NCBI GenBank assembly: GCA_035480955.1
Contig: DATIHF010000041.1
Coordinates: 1 to 15,632, forward strand
DNA: 15,632 nucleotides
Origin: DATIHF01 sp035480955
GTDB taxonomy: Bacteria > Patescibacteriota > Microgenomatia > Woykebacterales > RBG-16-39-9b
Reading direction: 5' to 3'
The notes beneath the pieces were generated by a model. That model was not told the DNA's origin, did no database searches, and was given only the letters and a program-made list of their open reading frames with translations. Of this stretch, positions 6,789 through 12,685 are shown piece by piece. The first letter of the stretch is position 1; every line of letters starts with the position of its first letter. The position numbers and the translations under genes are program-made.

Positions 6789-8474
6789 TTACTCTCTTAC
6801 GGCGCTGACGATTTCCTCAATTGTCGTCAAACCAGCCTGAACTTTGTTTAAACCATCGGAAAACATACTTCGGAAACCCGCTTTCTTTGCTTGTTCTTCA
6901 ATTTCTTTTGCCGATGCTTTAGCGAAAATTAATTCTTTGATCTTTTCACTTACCTTTAATATTTCAAAAATGCCGACCCGACCGCGAAAACCTTCGTTGT
7001 TACAGACATTGCAGCCTTTGCCGCGGTGTTCTTTAAGAGTTTTTATATGTGCTTCAGAGATCTCTTCTTTAAATTCATTTCTTAACAAGGTTTTTGTGTC
7101 TTCTTTCACGTCTTCAACCACTAAACAGCTAGTACAATTTTTTCTGACTAGTCTTTGGGCGATTATTAGACTCAAACTTGATCCAACCAGGTAAGTTTGC
7201 GTTCCTAGATCAACTAGCCGAGGGATGGCCCCAACAGCGTCATTAGTATGCAAAGAAGAGAGCACAAGGTGTCCAGTGAGCGCGGAATGAATCGCAATTT
7301 CGGCTGTTTCCTGATCACGTATTTCTCCAACTAGAATAATGTCTGGATCATGACGAAGTATTGATCGCAAACCATTGGCAAAGGTGAGACCGGCACTTGT
7401 ATTGACCTGTGTTTGATTGACTCGAGAGAGACCGTATTCGATTGGGTCCTCAATAGTACAAATGTTTACCTCGGCTGTGTTGAGAATAGTCAAAAGATTG
7501 TACAAAGTAGTTGTTTTCCCTGATCCGGTCGGTCCGGTCGCAAGGATCATACCATGGGGTTTCGTCAGTTCACCCTCTACGATCTCTAAACTCTCTCCCG
7601 TTAGACCCATCTCTCCAAGGCTTTTTGGTCGTGAAGAAGAAGACAGAAGACGCAAAACTGCGTCTTCACCATGATAAGTGGGTAGGATTGAGACTCTGAC
7701 AGAAATCTCGTCACTGCGATGTTTGAACCGAAAGCGTCCATCCTGAGGAGCACGGTGTTCATCAGTTCGTAGATTGGACAGTATCTTAATTCTTGTGATC
7801 AGTCCCGCTTGAATTTTGTCTGGAAGATCCAAAACATCTTTGAGCTTACCATCAACCCTAAAGCGGACAACTAATCGGTCACCAACATTTTCAACATGAA
7901 GATCTGAAGCATGTTCACTAGCGGCGTAGTCAAGTAGAGTGTCGAGAATCTTGATTAAAGGCAGATCGGTTGCCGAGAGCACGGCCATTTTTTGTGCTTC
8001 TGAAACATTTTCCGAGATTGTTTTTTCAAAATCGAGTTTGATATCTTTGCGGTACTGATCCAAACCTTCATCTAGTACTCCCGGAAGTGTGAAATAAACT
8101 TCAACTAAGAGGTTCGTTTTTTTCTTAATAAATTCCACTGCTTCCAGATCGTCGGGATTTTCCATGGCAACCAAGAGGGTTTTATCTTTTTTCTCAAAAG
8201 GGATCAGACGTTTTTCAGTAGTGAATTTTTCCGGAAGAATCGAGAGAATATCGCTCGAAATCTGCTTACTTTTTAAATCAGCGTAAGGGTAACCCAGCTT
8301 CTCAGAGAGGATCTGGCCGAGAAATTTTTCAACCAAAACGCCGCGCTCAATCAAAACATCAGTCAAAGTGCGGTTTTGGTCATGGGCAACTTTTTCTGAT
8401 TCAGCCAGCTCTTTTTCAGTTGCAAAACCAGATTTTACAACTGTTTCTTTTATCTCTGCAGTTGACAGTCTCAT
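6789..8474 (-). CDS. pilB: PilB/GspE-type pilus assembly ATPase
   Basis: A 561-residue cytoplasmic hexameric ATPase that powers pilin polymerisation through PilC. Residues about 1-145 form a MshEN/GspE N-terminal domain. The catalytic core shows Walker A G-P-T-G-S-G-K-T (314-321), the Asp box C-T-I-E-D-P-I-E-Y (339-347), Walker B D-I-I-L-V-G-E-I-R-D (378-387) and the His box G-H-L-V-L-S-S-L-H-T-N-D (401-412). A zinc-binding tetracysteine motif typical of the PilB branch, C447-x2-C450 and C488-x2-C491, separates it from PilT. All catalytic motifs are intact. The ATG at 8474 directly abuts the stop of the response regulator, with no spacer. No PilT-like retraction ATPase is in the window. Confidence 0.97.
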   Translation of the reverse strand: MRLSTAEIKETVVKSGFATEKELAESEKVAHDQNRTLTDVLIERGVLVEKFLGQILSEKLGYPYADLKSKQISSDILSILPEKFTTEKRLIPFEKKDKTLLVAMENPDDLEAVEFIKKKTNLLVEVYFTLPGVLDEGLDQYRKDIKLDFEKTISENVSEAQKMAVLSATDLPLIKILDTLLDYAASEHASDLHVENVGDRLVVRFRVDGKLKDVLDLPDKIQAGLITRIKILSNLRTDEHRAPQDGRFRFKHRSDEISVRVSILPTYHGEDAVLRLLSSSSRPKSLGEMGLTGESLEIVEGELTKPHGMILATGPTGSGKTTTLYNLLTILNTAEVNICTIEDPIEYGLSRVNQTQVNTSAGLTFANGLRSILRHDPDIILVGEIRDQETAEIAIHSALTGHLVLSSLHTNDAVGAIPRLVDLGTQTYLVGSSLSLIIAQRLVRKNCTSCLVVEDVKEDTKTLLRNEFKEEISEAHIKTLKEHRGKGCNVCNNEGFRGRVGIFEILKVSEKIKELIFAKASAKEIEEQAKKAGFRSMFSDGLNKVQAGLTTIEEIVSAVRE

Positions 8475-8843
8475 TTACTTTAAGTATTTTCTTGCTGTTT
8501 CAACGATTTTTTCGGGTACAACGTCTGTTTTTAAAACTGTTTCCTTCACACCCAGCTCCATGGCCTGGTTGACCTCGTCTGAAGAAGCATTTAGATTCGT
8601 CATGATTATCACTGGAATTTCTTTGAGAGACTCATCGGAGCGAATTTTTCGCAAGACTTCAGTCCCTGACATTTTTGGTAGCATTAAATCCAAAATGGCT
8701 AGATCTGGCTTTACTTCTTTAATTTTGTTAAAGCCAGCTTCACCATCAAGGGCCACTTCCAGCGAAATTCCTTCTTTACTAAACTTTTTCTGATACATTT
8801 TTACAAAAAGAGCATCGTCTTCGACTAGCACTACTTGACTCAT
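8475..8843 (-). CDS. Single-domain (CheY-like) response regulator of the pilus operon
   Basis: A 122-residue receiver domain with no output domain. Key residues are E8-D9-D10, phospho-acceptor D52 in A-I-L-D-L-M-L-P, T82 in I-I-M-T-N, and K105 in V-L-K-T. Without a DNA-binding domain it should act by protein contact. Because pilB starts at its very next base, a reasonable inference is that it binds PilB or the platform to adjust pilus activity, as chemotaxis-like regulators do in other bacteria. Its ATG overlaps the kinase stop (ATGA), and a near-perfect ribosome site AAGGAGG lies 6 nt upstream, so kinase and regulator are made together. The kinase at 8840-9712 is the obvious partner. Confidence 0.95.
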   Translation of the reverse strand: MSQVVLVEDDALFVKMYQKKFSKEGISLEVALDGEAGFNKIKEVKPDLAILDLMLPKMSGTEVLRKIRSDESLKEIPVIIMTNLNASSDEVNQAMELGVKETVLKTDVVPEKIVETARKYLK

Positions 8844-9712
8844 TTATGACCTCCTTTTTCTTTTATTGATTTCATTGCCTCTATTTCTTCCATAATCTTG
8901 TTGGCCTTAGCACTGCCAGAAACAGGCAAAGAAAAGGCAAAAGTGGAACCAACCCCTTCCTCACTCTTTTCCAACCAAAGCTCTCCGCCGTGATGTTCGA
9001 CGTACTTCTTGGAGATGTAGAGACCCAAACCACTTCCCGCTGACATAGTCCCGACCGTTGGGTCACCTGGTTTAGTAAATTTTTGGAAGAGTTGATCCTT
9101 TTTTTCTTTAGTAATCCCACTTCCAGTATCAGTAACGTATGTGAGCACCAAGTCATCTTTCTGAGCGAAACTGATACTCACAGAGCCTTGTTTAGTAAAT
9201 TTCCGTGAATTGGTTACCAGGTTAATCAAAACTTGGGAAATTTTGTCTTGGTCACCTTGGACTTTAGGTAAATCGGTAGTCTCTTCGACTGAAATTTTAA
9301 CCATTTCCTCAGTTGCGGAAGCGTTGAGGGTCTCGGCTAAAATTTTGGCGATGGAAACGATATCAAGTTCTTTGACAATGTTGAAATAAATTACTCCTGC
9401 TTCGATTCGAGAAACATCCAGTAGTTCATTTACCAATCTAATCTGCCTCTCTACGACTACCATTAGGTCTGTTAGATCCTCTTTGACTTCTTCGTTTATC
9501 TCTCCATCATCACCAGTCAGTATTGCATGAATAGTCCCTTTGATGATTGCCATCGGATTGCGCAGTTCATGAGAGGCAATGGAGATAAATTCATCTTTGG
9601 CCTTGTCTAGTCGACGCATCCGAAGTGTCAAATTGGTCAGCTCACGGATGGCGCGGTTGTAAGCTTCTGGGTCGATTTTTTCTTGAGGTTTGGACACAGT
9701 AATATTTTCCAC
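8840..9712 (-). CDS. Soluble histidine kinase of the pilus operon
   Basis: A 290-residue kinase with no membrane segment and no recognisable sensor domain; only about 40 residues precede the H-box. The dimerisation/phosphoacceptor domain carries H48 in S-I-A-S-H-E-L-R-N-P. The ATPase domain has the N-box L-V-T-N-S-R-K-F (N168), G1 D-T-G-S-G-I (195-200) and G2 G-S-G-L-G-L (226-231). Input must come from a partner protein or from the short N-terminus (about 13-40), which may form a coiled coil. The start is GTG at 9712; no ATG fits before the H-box except M32, which would cut the helix. A promoter-like sequence lies in the 67-nt gap upstream. It probably phosphorylates the CheY-like regulator encoded downstream with ATGA overlap. 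Confidence 0.94.
   Translation of the reverse strand: MENITVSKPQEKIDPEAYNRAIRELTNLTLRMRRLDKAKDEFISIASHELRNPMAIIKGTIHAILTGDDGEINEEVKEDLTDLMVVVERQIRLVNELLDVSRIEAGVIYFNIVKELDIVSIAKILAETLNASATEEMVKISVEETTDLPKVQGDQDKISQVLINLVTNSRKFTKQGSVSISFAQKDDLVLTYVTDTGSGITKEKKDQLFQKFTKPGDPTVGTMSAGSGLGLYISKKYVEHHGGELWLEKSEEGVGSTFAFSLPVSGSAKANKIMEEIEAMKSIKEKGGHK
8850..8856 (-). promoter_or_regulatory. Strong ribosome binding site of the CheY-like regulator
   Basis: AAGGAGG on the minus strand, 6 nt before the ATG at 8843. It lies inside the last codons of the kinase gene (its K-G-G residues), so the kinase tail is partly dictated by this site. Confidence 0.85.
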
Positions 9713-9737
9713 AATTTTAGCTTGGTTTTGTGTTTAA

Positions 9738-9767
9738 AGTCTAGCTTAGATTCAAACTTAAAGTCAA
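9738..9767 (-). promoter_or_regulatory. Probable promoter of the two-component/pilus operon
   Basis: TTGACT (9767-9762) is separated by 18 nt from TAGACT (9743-9738), 25 nt before the GTG start. The -35 is 5/6 to consensus and the -10 is 4/6. An 8-nt direct repeat GACTTTAA overlaps both boxes (9765-9758 and 9741-9734) and could be a regulator site or coincidence. It is the only inter-gene gap ahead of the ten-gene pilus unit. Confidence 0.5.
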
Positions 9768-9779
9768 GGAATTTGAGGC

Positions 9780-10748
9780 TTAGTCAGCGAAAAATTGGAC
9801 GGAGATTTTTCCGTAATTTCCAGAATCAATGACCGCAATCCCGACTCGAGAGAATTTTGTCGAAAGAATCGCCGCCCGGTGTTCGGTTGATTTCATCAAG
9901 CCTTCGTGAGCGGTTGAGATATCAGGAGCATAGGAAATATTCTCAGCGAGGCTTTTGTACTGCAGTGGAGTCTTTTTAACCCAGTAAAGTGGATCGTGAC
10001 CTTCTGGGTCATAATGACCGAAATAGCCTTTTTGAAACATGTCTAAGGCGTGGGATTTGGCAATTTTCTTTAGAGTCTCATCCTCCTTAACCTCTTTCAG
10101 CCCTCTAGTGCGCCTTTCTTGATTGACCAGAACAAAGAGCTGGTCGGCACCACTACTATCTTCAGAAAGTTTCAAATTTGGGAAATTTAAGACAATGTAT
10201 TTACTGGAGCCTTCTTTTTGAGAGGTGAGCAGTACTAAACTGTCTCTGACTGACTTTGCGAAAGCTGATTCCAATGGTTTACTCAGAGAGGAAGTAAGGG
10301 CAGTAATTTTGCCCAGAGATTGAGACTGGGTGATAGTTGCTCTGACAGTATTATTGATCGGTAAAACTACTAAGAAGGTCGCTACAAAGGCAACGATGGC
10401 CAAGCCTGAAATAAAAGCCGGTAGAGCGCCCCAGTAACGATTGAGTTTGGAAAGATGCAGAGACATGGGGATTTCTTTATAGATATCTCGGTAAACAAAG
10501 ATGACGAAAACATCGGTGATTATCCAAATTGCTAAAAAAGAAAGGGTGTTAGCCAGATTTTCGGGAAAATAGAGTTTTTGCAGTAAAAAAGATAAGTAGG
10601 GATAGAAAACAATGGCCCAAAACAGGGCTAAGATAAAACCCAAAAGCTCGAATGAATTGGACAGAAAACCACGTTTATAACTAAACGCAGTGTAAGAAGC
10701 GAGAAAAATTAGAACTAATAAATCCACAAAATTAAATCCAAAGAACAT
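9780..10748 (-). CDS. CvpA-type membrane domain fused to an extracellular CAP/SCP domain
   Basis: A 322-residue protein. Residues 1-165 form a CvpA-like module with four predicted membrane helices near 7-25, 33-57, 68-87 and 108-130. Residues 200-322 form a CAP/SCP domain: L-V-N-Q-E-R (207-212), G-H-Y-D-P-E-G with H245, A-E-N-I with E269, and S-T-E-H-R with H290, then the closing strand V-G-I-A-V-I. The conserved His/Glu set is present, so the domain may bind metal or small ligands; CAP domains have varied roles and no reaction can be assigned. CvpA was named for colicin V production in E. coli and is otherwise tied to envelope integrity. The gene follows the three small peptide genes by 46 nt and probably shares their transcript. 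The ribosome site is weak (GAAG) and lies in a small hairpin at 10751-10765. Confidence 0.88.
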   Translation of the reverse strand: MFFGFNFVDLLVLIFLASYTAFSYKRGFLSNSFELLGFILALFWAIVFYPYLSFLLQKLYFPENLANTLSFLAIWIITDVFVIFVYRDIYKEIPMSLHLSKLNRYWGALPAFISGLAIVAFVATFLVVLPINNTVRATITQSQSLGKITALTSSLSKPLESAFAKSVRDSLVLLTSQKEGSSKYIVLNFPNLKLSEDSSGADQLFVLVNQERRTRGLKEVKEDETLKKIAKSHALDMFQKGYFGHYDPEGHDPLYWVKKTPLQYKSLAENISYAPDISTAHEGLMKSTEHRAAILSTKFSRVGIAVIDSGNYGKISVQFFAD

Positions 10749-10750
10749 AT

Positions 10751-10765
10751 CTTCACATAATGAAG
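10751..10765 (-). other. Small hairpin just upstream of the CvpA-CAP start
   Basis: CTTCA and TGAAG form a 5-bp stem around a 5-nt loop, ending 2 nt before the ATG at 10748. The 3' arm contains the only purine-rich ribosome-site candidate, so folding could lower initiation compared with the small peptide genes upstream. The stem is short and this is tentative. Confidence 0.3.
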
Positions 10766-10794
10766 CTAATTAATACTTACTGCTAATAAATTTT

Positions 10795-10902
10795 TTAACC
10801 CCAAGTCCAAGGCAGTGTGATTGTTTTTGTTCCGATCAAAACCGCAACCAAAACAACAAGCACAACAGCCAAGACTACCCATAAAGTACTGCCTTTAGGC
10901 AT
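10795..10902 (-). CDS. Small single-TM peptide, copy 3 (divergent), 35 residues
   Basis: The third of three tandem 36-codon genes (35 residues plus stop). The product begins M-P-K-G-S-T-L-W, continues with a purely hydrophobic Val/Leu/Ala helix (about 9-24), and ends T-I-T-L-P-W-T-W-G. It aligns without gaps to copies 1 and 2, sharing M1, P2, K3, T6, W8, T25, I28, P31, W32, W34 and G35, while most helix residues differ but stay hydrophobic. The ribosome site AAAGGA (10914-10909) lies 6 nt before the ATG. It follows copy 2 by 19 nt and precedes the CvpA-CAP gene by 46 nt. I recognise no known family; a membrane peptide with lysine inside and the Trp-rich tail outside is inferred. Confidence 0.86.
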   Translation of the reverse strand: MPKGSTLWVVLAVVLVVLVAVLIGTKTITLPWTWG

Positions 10903-10921
10903 GTTAATTCCTTTCAGATTC

Positions 10922-11029
10922 TTAACCCCAACCCCAAGGGAACGAGATTACATTTGTTGCTAACAGGATTGCGACAACCGCGATAACTAAAGCAATAACA
11001 GCAATCCACATTGTACTGTTTTTTGGCAT
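10922..11029 (-). CDS. Small single-TM peptide, copy 2, 35 residues
   Basis: The product starts M-P-K-N-S-T-M-W, has a hydrophobic helix from about 9 to 24 and ends A-T-N-V-I-S-F-P-W-G-W-G. It matches copy 1 at 32 of 35 residues (differences N5S, I18V, I19V). The DNA differs in 14 codons, 11 of them synonymous, which shows selection on the protein. The last 40 nt are instead identical to copy 1. The ribosome site AAGGAGGTG is very strong. No signal peptidase site or lipobox is visible, so it should stay in the membrane. Function is unknown; possible roles are a regulator of the adjacent kinase, an envelope structural peptide or a secreted signal. Confidence 0.93.
   Translation of the reverse strand: MPKNSTMWIAVIALVIAVVAILLATNVISFPWGWG
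10923..10962. repeat. 40-nt exact direct repeat, copy in peptide gene 2
   Basis: Forty bases covering the last 12 codons and stop region of peptide gene 2 are identical to 11072-11111. The coding strand carries TTGGGGTTGGGG from the W-G-W-G codons. The rest of the two genes differs at many synonymous sites, so this block was recently homogenised or is held at nucleotide level. Confidence 0.97.
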
Positions 11030-11040
11030 CAAAACTCACA

Positions 11041-11047
11041 CCTCCTT
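11041..11047 (-). promoter_or_regulatory. Strong ribosome binding site of peptide copy 2
   Basis: AAGGAGG, continuing into TG, lies 11 nt (9 nt from the extended match) before the ATG at 11029, inside the 41-nt spacer between copies 1 and 2. Confidence 0.85.
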
Positions 11048-11070
11048 AAAGATTCAATAAGTTTAGTAAT

Positions 11071-11178
11071 CTAACCCCAACCCCAAGGGAACGAGATTAC
11101 ATTTGTTGCTAGTAATATTGCGATAATTGCGATCACCAAAGCGATTACTGCGATCCACATAGTATTGTTTTTTGGCAT
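11071..11178 (-). CDS. Small single-TM peptide, copy 1, 35 residues
   Basis: The first of the three genes, 4 nt after the stop of the HAMP kinase. The product starts M-P-K-N-N-T-M-W, has an Ile/Ala/Val/Leu helix (about 9-24) and the tail A-T-N-V-I-S-F-P-W-G-W-G with W32 and W34. Its ribosome site, AAAGGAGGTGA, lies in the last codons of the kinase and matches the expected complement of the 16S rRNA 3' end over 11 nt, stronger than that of any large gene here. The single lysine near the N-terminus predicts N-inside orientation, leaving the P-W-G-W-G tail at the outer face. The family was not recognised. Tandem duplication, fixed length and conserved ends argue that it is a real protein. Confidence 0.93.
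   Translation of the reverse strand: MPKNNTMWIAVIALVIAIIAILLATNVISFPWGWG
11072..11111. repeat. 40-nt exact direct repeat, copy in peptide gene 1
   Basis: Identical to 10923-10962, with the repeat starts 149 nt apart. It encodes the end of the membrane helix and the P-W-G-W-G tail of peptide copy 1. Identity breaks right after the stop codon and just before the alanine codon at residue 24. Confidence 0.97.
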
Positions 11179-11182
11179 TTAT

Positions 11183-12667
11183 TTATTCACCTCCTTTCTG
11201 AGTTTCTTCTTTTGGTAATGACACATAAAAAGTTGATCCAAGGTCGGCTTTTGAATCAAACCAGACTTTACCGTGGTGGGCTTCGATGATCACCCGGGTC
11301 AAATAAAGACCAAGACCTAATCCCTGATAGTTATATTCAAGTATGTCGGTGGCTCGGTGGAATTTTTTGAAAACCAGAGGGATTTCTTTCTCGGGGATTC
11401 CAATACCAGTATCTTTGATACTGACAACAAAGTTTTCTTTCTCCTGGCCGACAGAGACGCTCACAGAGCCACCTTCTTTATTAAATTTGATCGCATTTTC
11501 GACGAGATTGTTGAAAGCAACTTTGAGTTTAGTGAGATCACCTTTGATCAAAGCGGCTTCCTGTTCTGAAACAAGGTTTAAGACAATTTTTTTCTGCAAA
11601 GCGACTGAGGAATTTAAGGAAATTATTTGTTTAACTAAGGCAATTAAGTCAACGTGACTTTGTGAAGAAATTTTACGATCTGACTCAAGTGAAACAATAC
11701 TGAGAAACTCTTCGACTAAATTTTCCAATTTAGAGACAGACACTGCCATACTATTAAAAACTTCTTTACTAGGTTTAATCGCCGGATTTTTCGAGTTTAA
11801 GCTATCGACGTAGCCTTTCAAGACTGTCAGAGGAGTACGCAGATTGTGTGAAGCGATGATGATAAATTCATCTTTGAGTTTATCTAACTCTTTGAGATCT
11901 TCAATATTTTTCTGAAGCGAAGTGGCCATTTTGTTAACATTGCTGGCGAGGTTTTCCAGCTCATCACCGGTTTTAAGCTCCACTCGAAAGGCAAGATTGC
12001 CCCGACTGACACTTTTCGCCCCCTCAACAATTTTTTCCACCGGAGTGATGATCGTTCGATCAACGGTGAAAATCACTAAAAGGGTCGAGAGAATTGCAAC
12101 AAACAGACTAACCCCCAAGGCAAGGGGGATCGTAGAGACAAGAGACTCCTGCAGAGAATCGTAATTGACAAAATAGCGGATCGAATAAGGACGAGCACCA
12201 AAATCATCAACATAAGGCTCTATTACCTCAGTTGCCGCGTGAAAAGAGTCTTTTCGAATTTCGGTTTTGTCACTGGTTACTAAGGGGAGCAAGCTTTCGT
12301 CTACTTTGGGTTGATTTTGGGTGTCTGTTTGAGCTTTTTGAGTGGAATCATAAAGAATAAAACCGTTGACATCGATAATTTGAATTTTAGTGATACTACT
12401 ATCTAGTTTTAGATTTGCATCAAGGATTTCTTTAAATTTGAGGAAGCCAGAATTAAAATAGGTGTCGTAGGAATTGCCAATCGGCCGAACGGAAAGTTTG
12501 GCGAAAGAAACTGCCGAATTTGAAATAGCTTGTCTTTGGCGATTGTTTTGGTAGGAGATGAGAACAAGTGAGAGTCCAAAGGCAACTAATCCTAAAATTG
12601 CTAAAAGCAGAAATAAAAATTTAAACTTTAAACTTTTTAAAGCAATATTTGGGCTGGGCAGGTGCAT
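11183..12667 (-). CDS. Membrane sensor histidine kinase with HAMP domain
   Basis: A 494-residue kinase. TM1 spans about 16-38, an extracytoplasmic sensor domain about 40-177 (fold not recognised, possibly PAS-like/dCache-like from I-I-D-V-N-G-F-I-L-Y-D near 97-107), and TM2 about 178-201. A HAMP domain (about 201-253, including the T-P-V-E-K-I-V-E-G-A pattern) is followed by the H-box I-A-S-H-N-L-R-T-P-L with H274, N-box N-L-V-E-N-A-I-K-F (N391), G1 D-T-G-I-G-I (419-424) and G2 G-L-G-L-G-L (449-454). All catalytic motifs are intact. No response regulator gene is adjacent. It starts 18 nt after the solute-binding protein gene, with a weak ribosome site, and its last codons contain the ribosome site of peptide copy 1. 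That layout suggests it senses a ligand presented by the binding protein, an inference. Confidence 0.95.
   Translation of the reverse strand: MHLPSPNIALKSLKFKFLFLLLAILGLVAFGLSLVLISYQNNRQRQAISNSAVSFAKLSVRPIGNSYDTYFNSGFLKFKEILDANLKLDSSITKIQIIDVNGFILYDSTQKAQTDTQNQPKVDESLLPLVTSDKTEIRKDSFHAATEVIEPYVDDFGARPYSIRYFVNYDSLQESLVSTIPLALGVSLFVAILSTLLVIFTVDRTIITPVEKIVEGAKSVSRGNLAFRVELKTGDELENLASNVNKMATSLQKNIEDLKELDKLKDEFIIIASHNLRTPLTVLKGYVDSLNSKNPAIKPSKEVFNSMAVSVSKLENLVEEFLSIVSLESDRKISSQSHVDLIALVKQIISLNSSVALQKKIVLNLVSEQEAALIKGDLTKLKVAFNNLVENAIKFNKEGGSVSVSVGQEKENFVVSIKDTGIGIPEKEIPLVFKKFHRATDILEYNYQGLGLGLYLTRVIIEAHHGKVWFDSKADLGSTFYVSLPKEETQKGGE
11190..11197 (-). promoter_or_regulatory. Very strong ribosome binding site of peptide copy 1
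   Basis: AAAGGAGG, continuing into TGA, lies 8 nt from the ATG at 11178 when measured from the extended match. It overlaps the kinase codons for K-G-G-E just before its stop, coupling kinase and peptide expression. Confidence 0.88.
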
Positions 12668-12685
12668 GTTTTTTCCAAGAGCGCA

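Noticed and set aside
8368..8793. A 141-codon open frame on the plus strand
   Set aside because: It lies wholly opposite pilB and the CheY-like regulator, which have intact family motifs. It has no recognisable domain and is a frame shadow. The same applies to plus-strand frames at 2188-2472, 5137-5448, 6844-7194, 11343-11657 and 13650-14063.
10923..11111. TTGGGGTTGGGG as a telomere-like or G-quadruplex element
   Set aside because: Each site has only two G4 runs, and the sequence is explained by codons for W-G-W-G.
10795..11178. The small peptides as a tryptophan-type attenuation leader (each has two or three Trp codons)
   Set aside because: They come as three complete genes, no terminator or antiterminator hairpins follow, and no tryptophan pathway gene is downstream.
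10795..11178. The small peptides as type I toxins (Ldr/Ibs-like tandem hydrophobic peptides with antisense RNA)
   Set aside because: Not excluded, but these genes are packed inside an operon with open, strong ribosome sites instead of long structured leaders. I saw no convincing antisense promoter on the plus strand.
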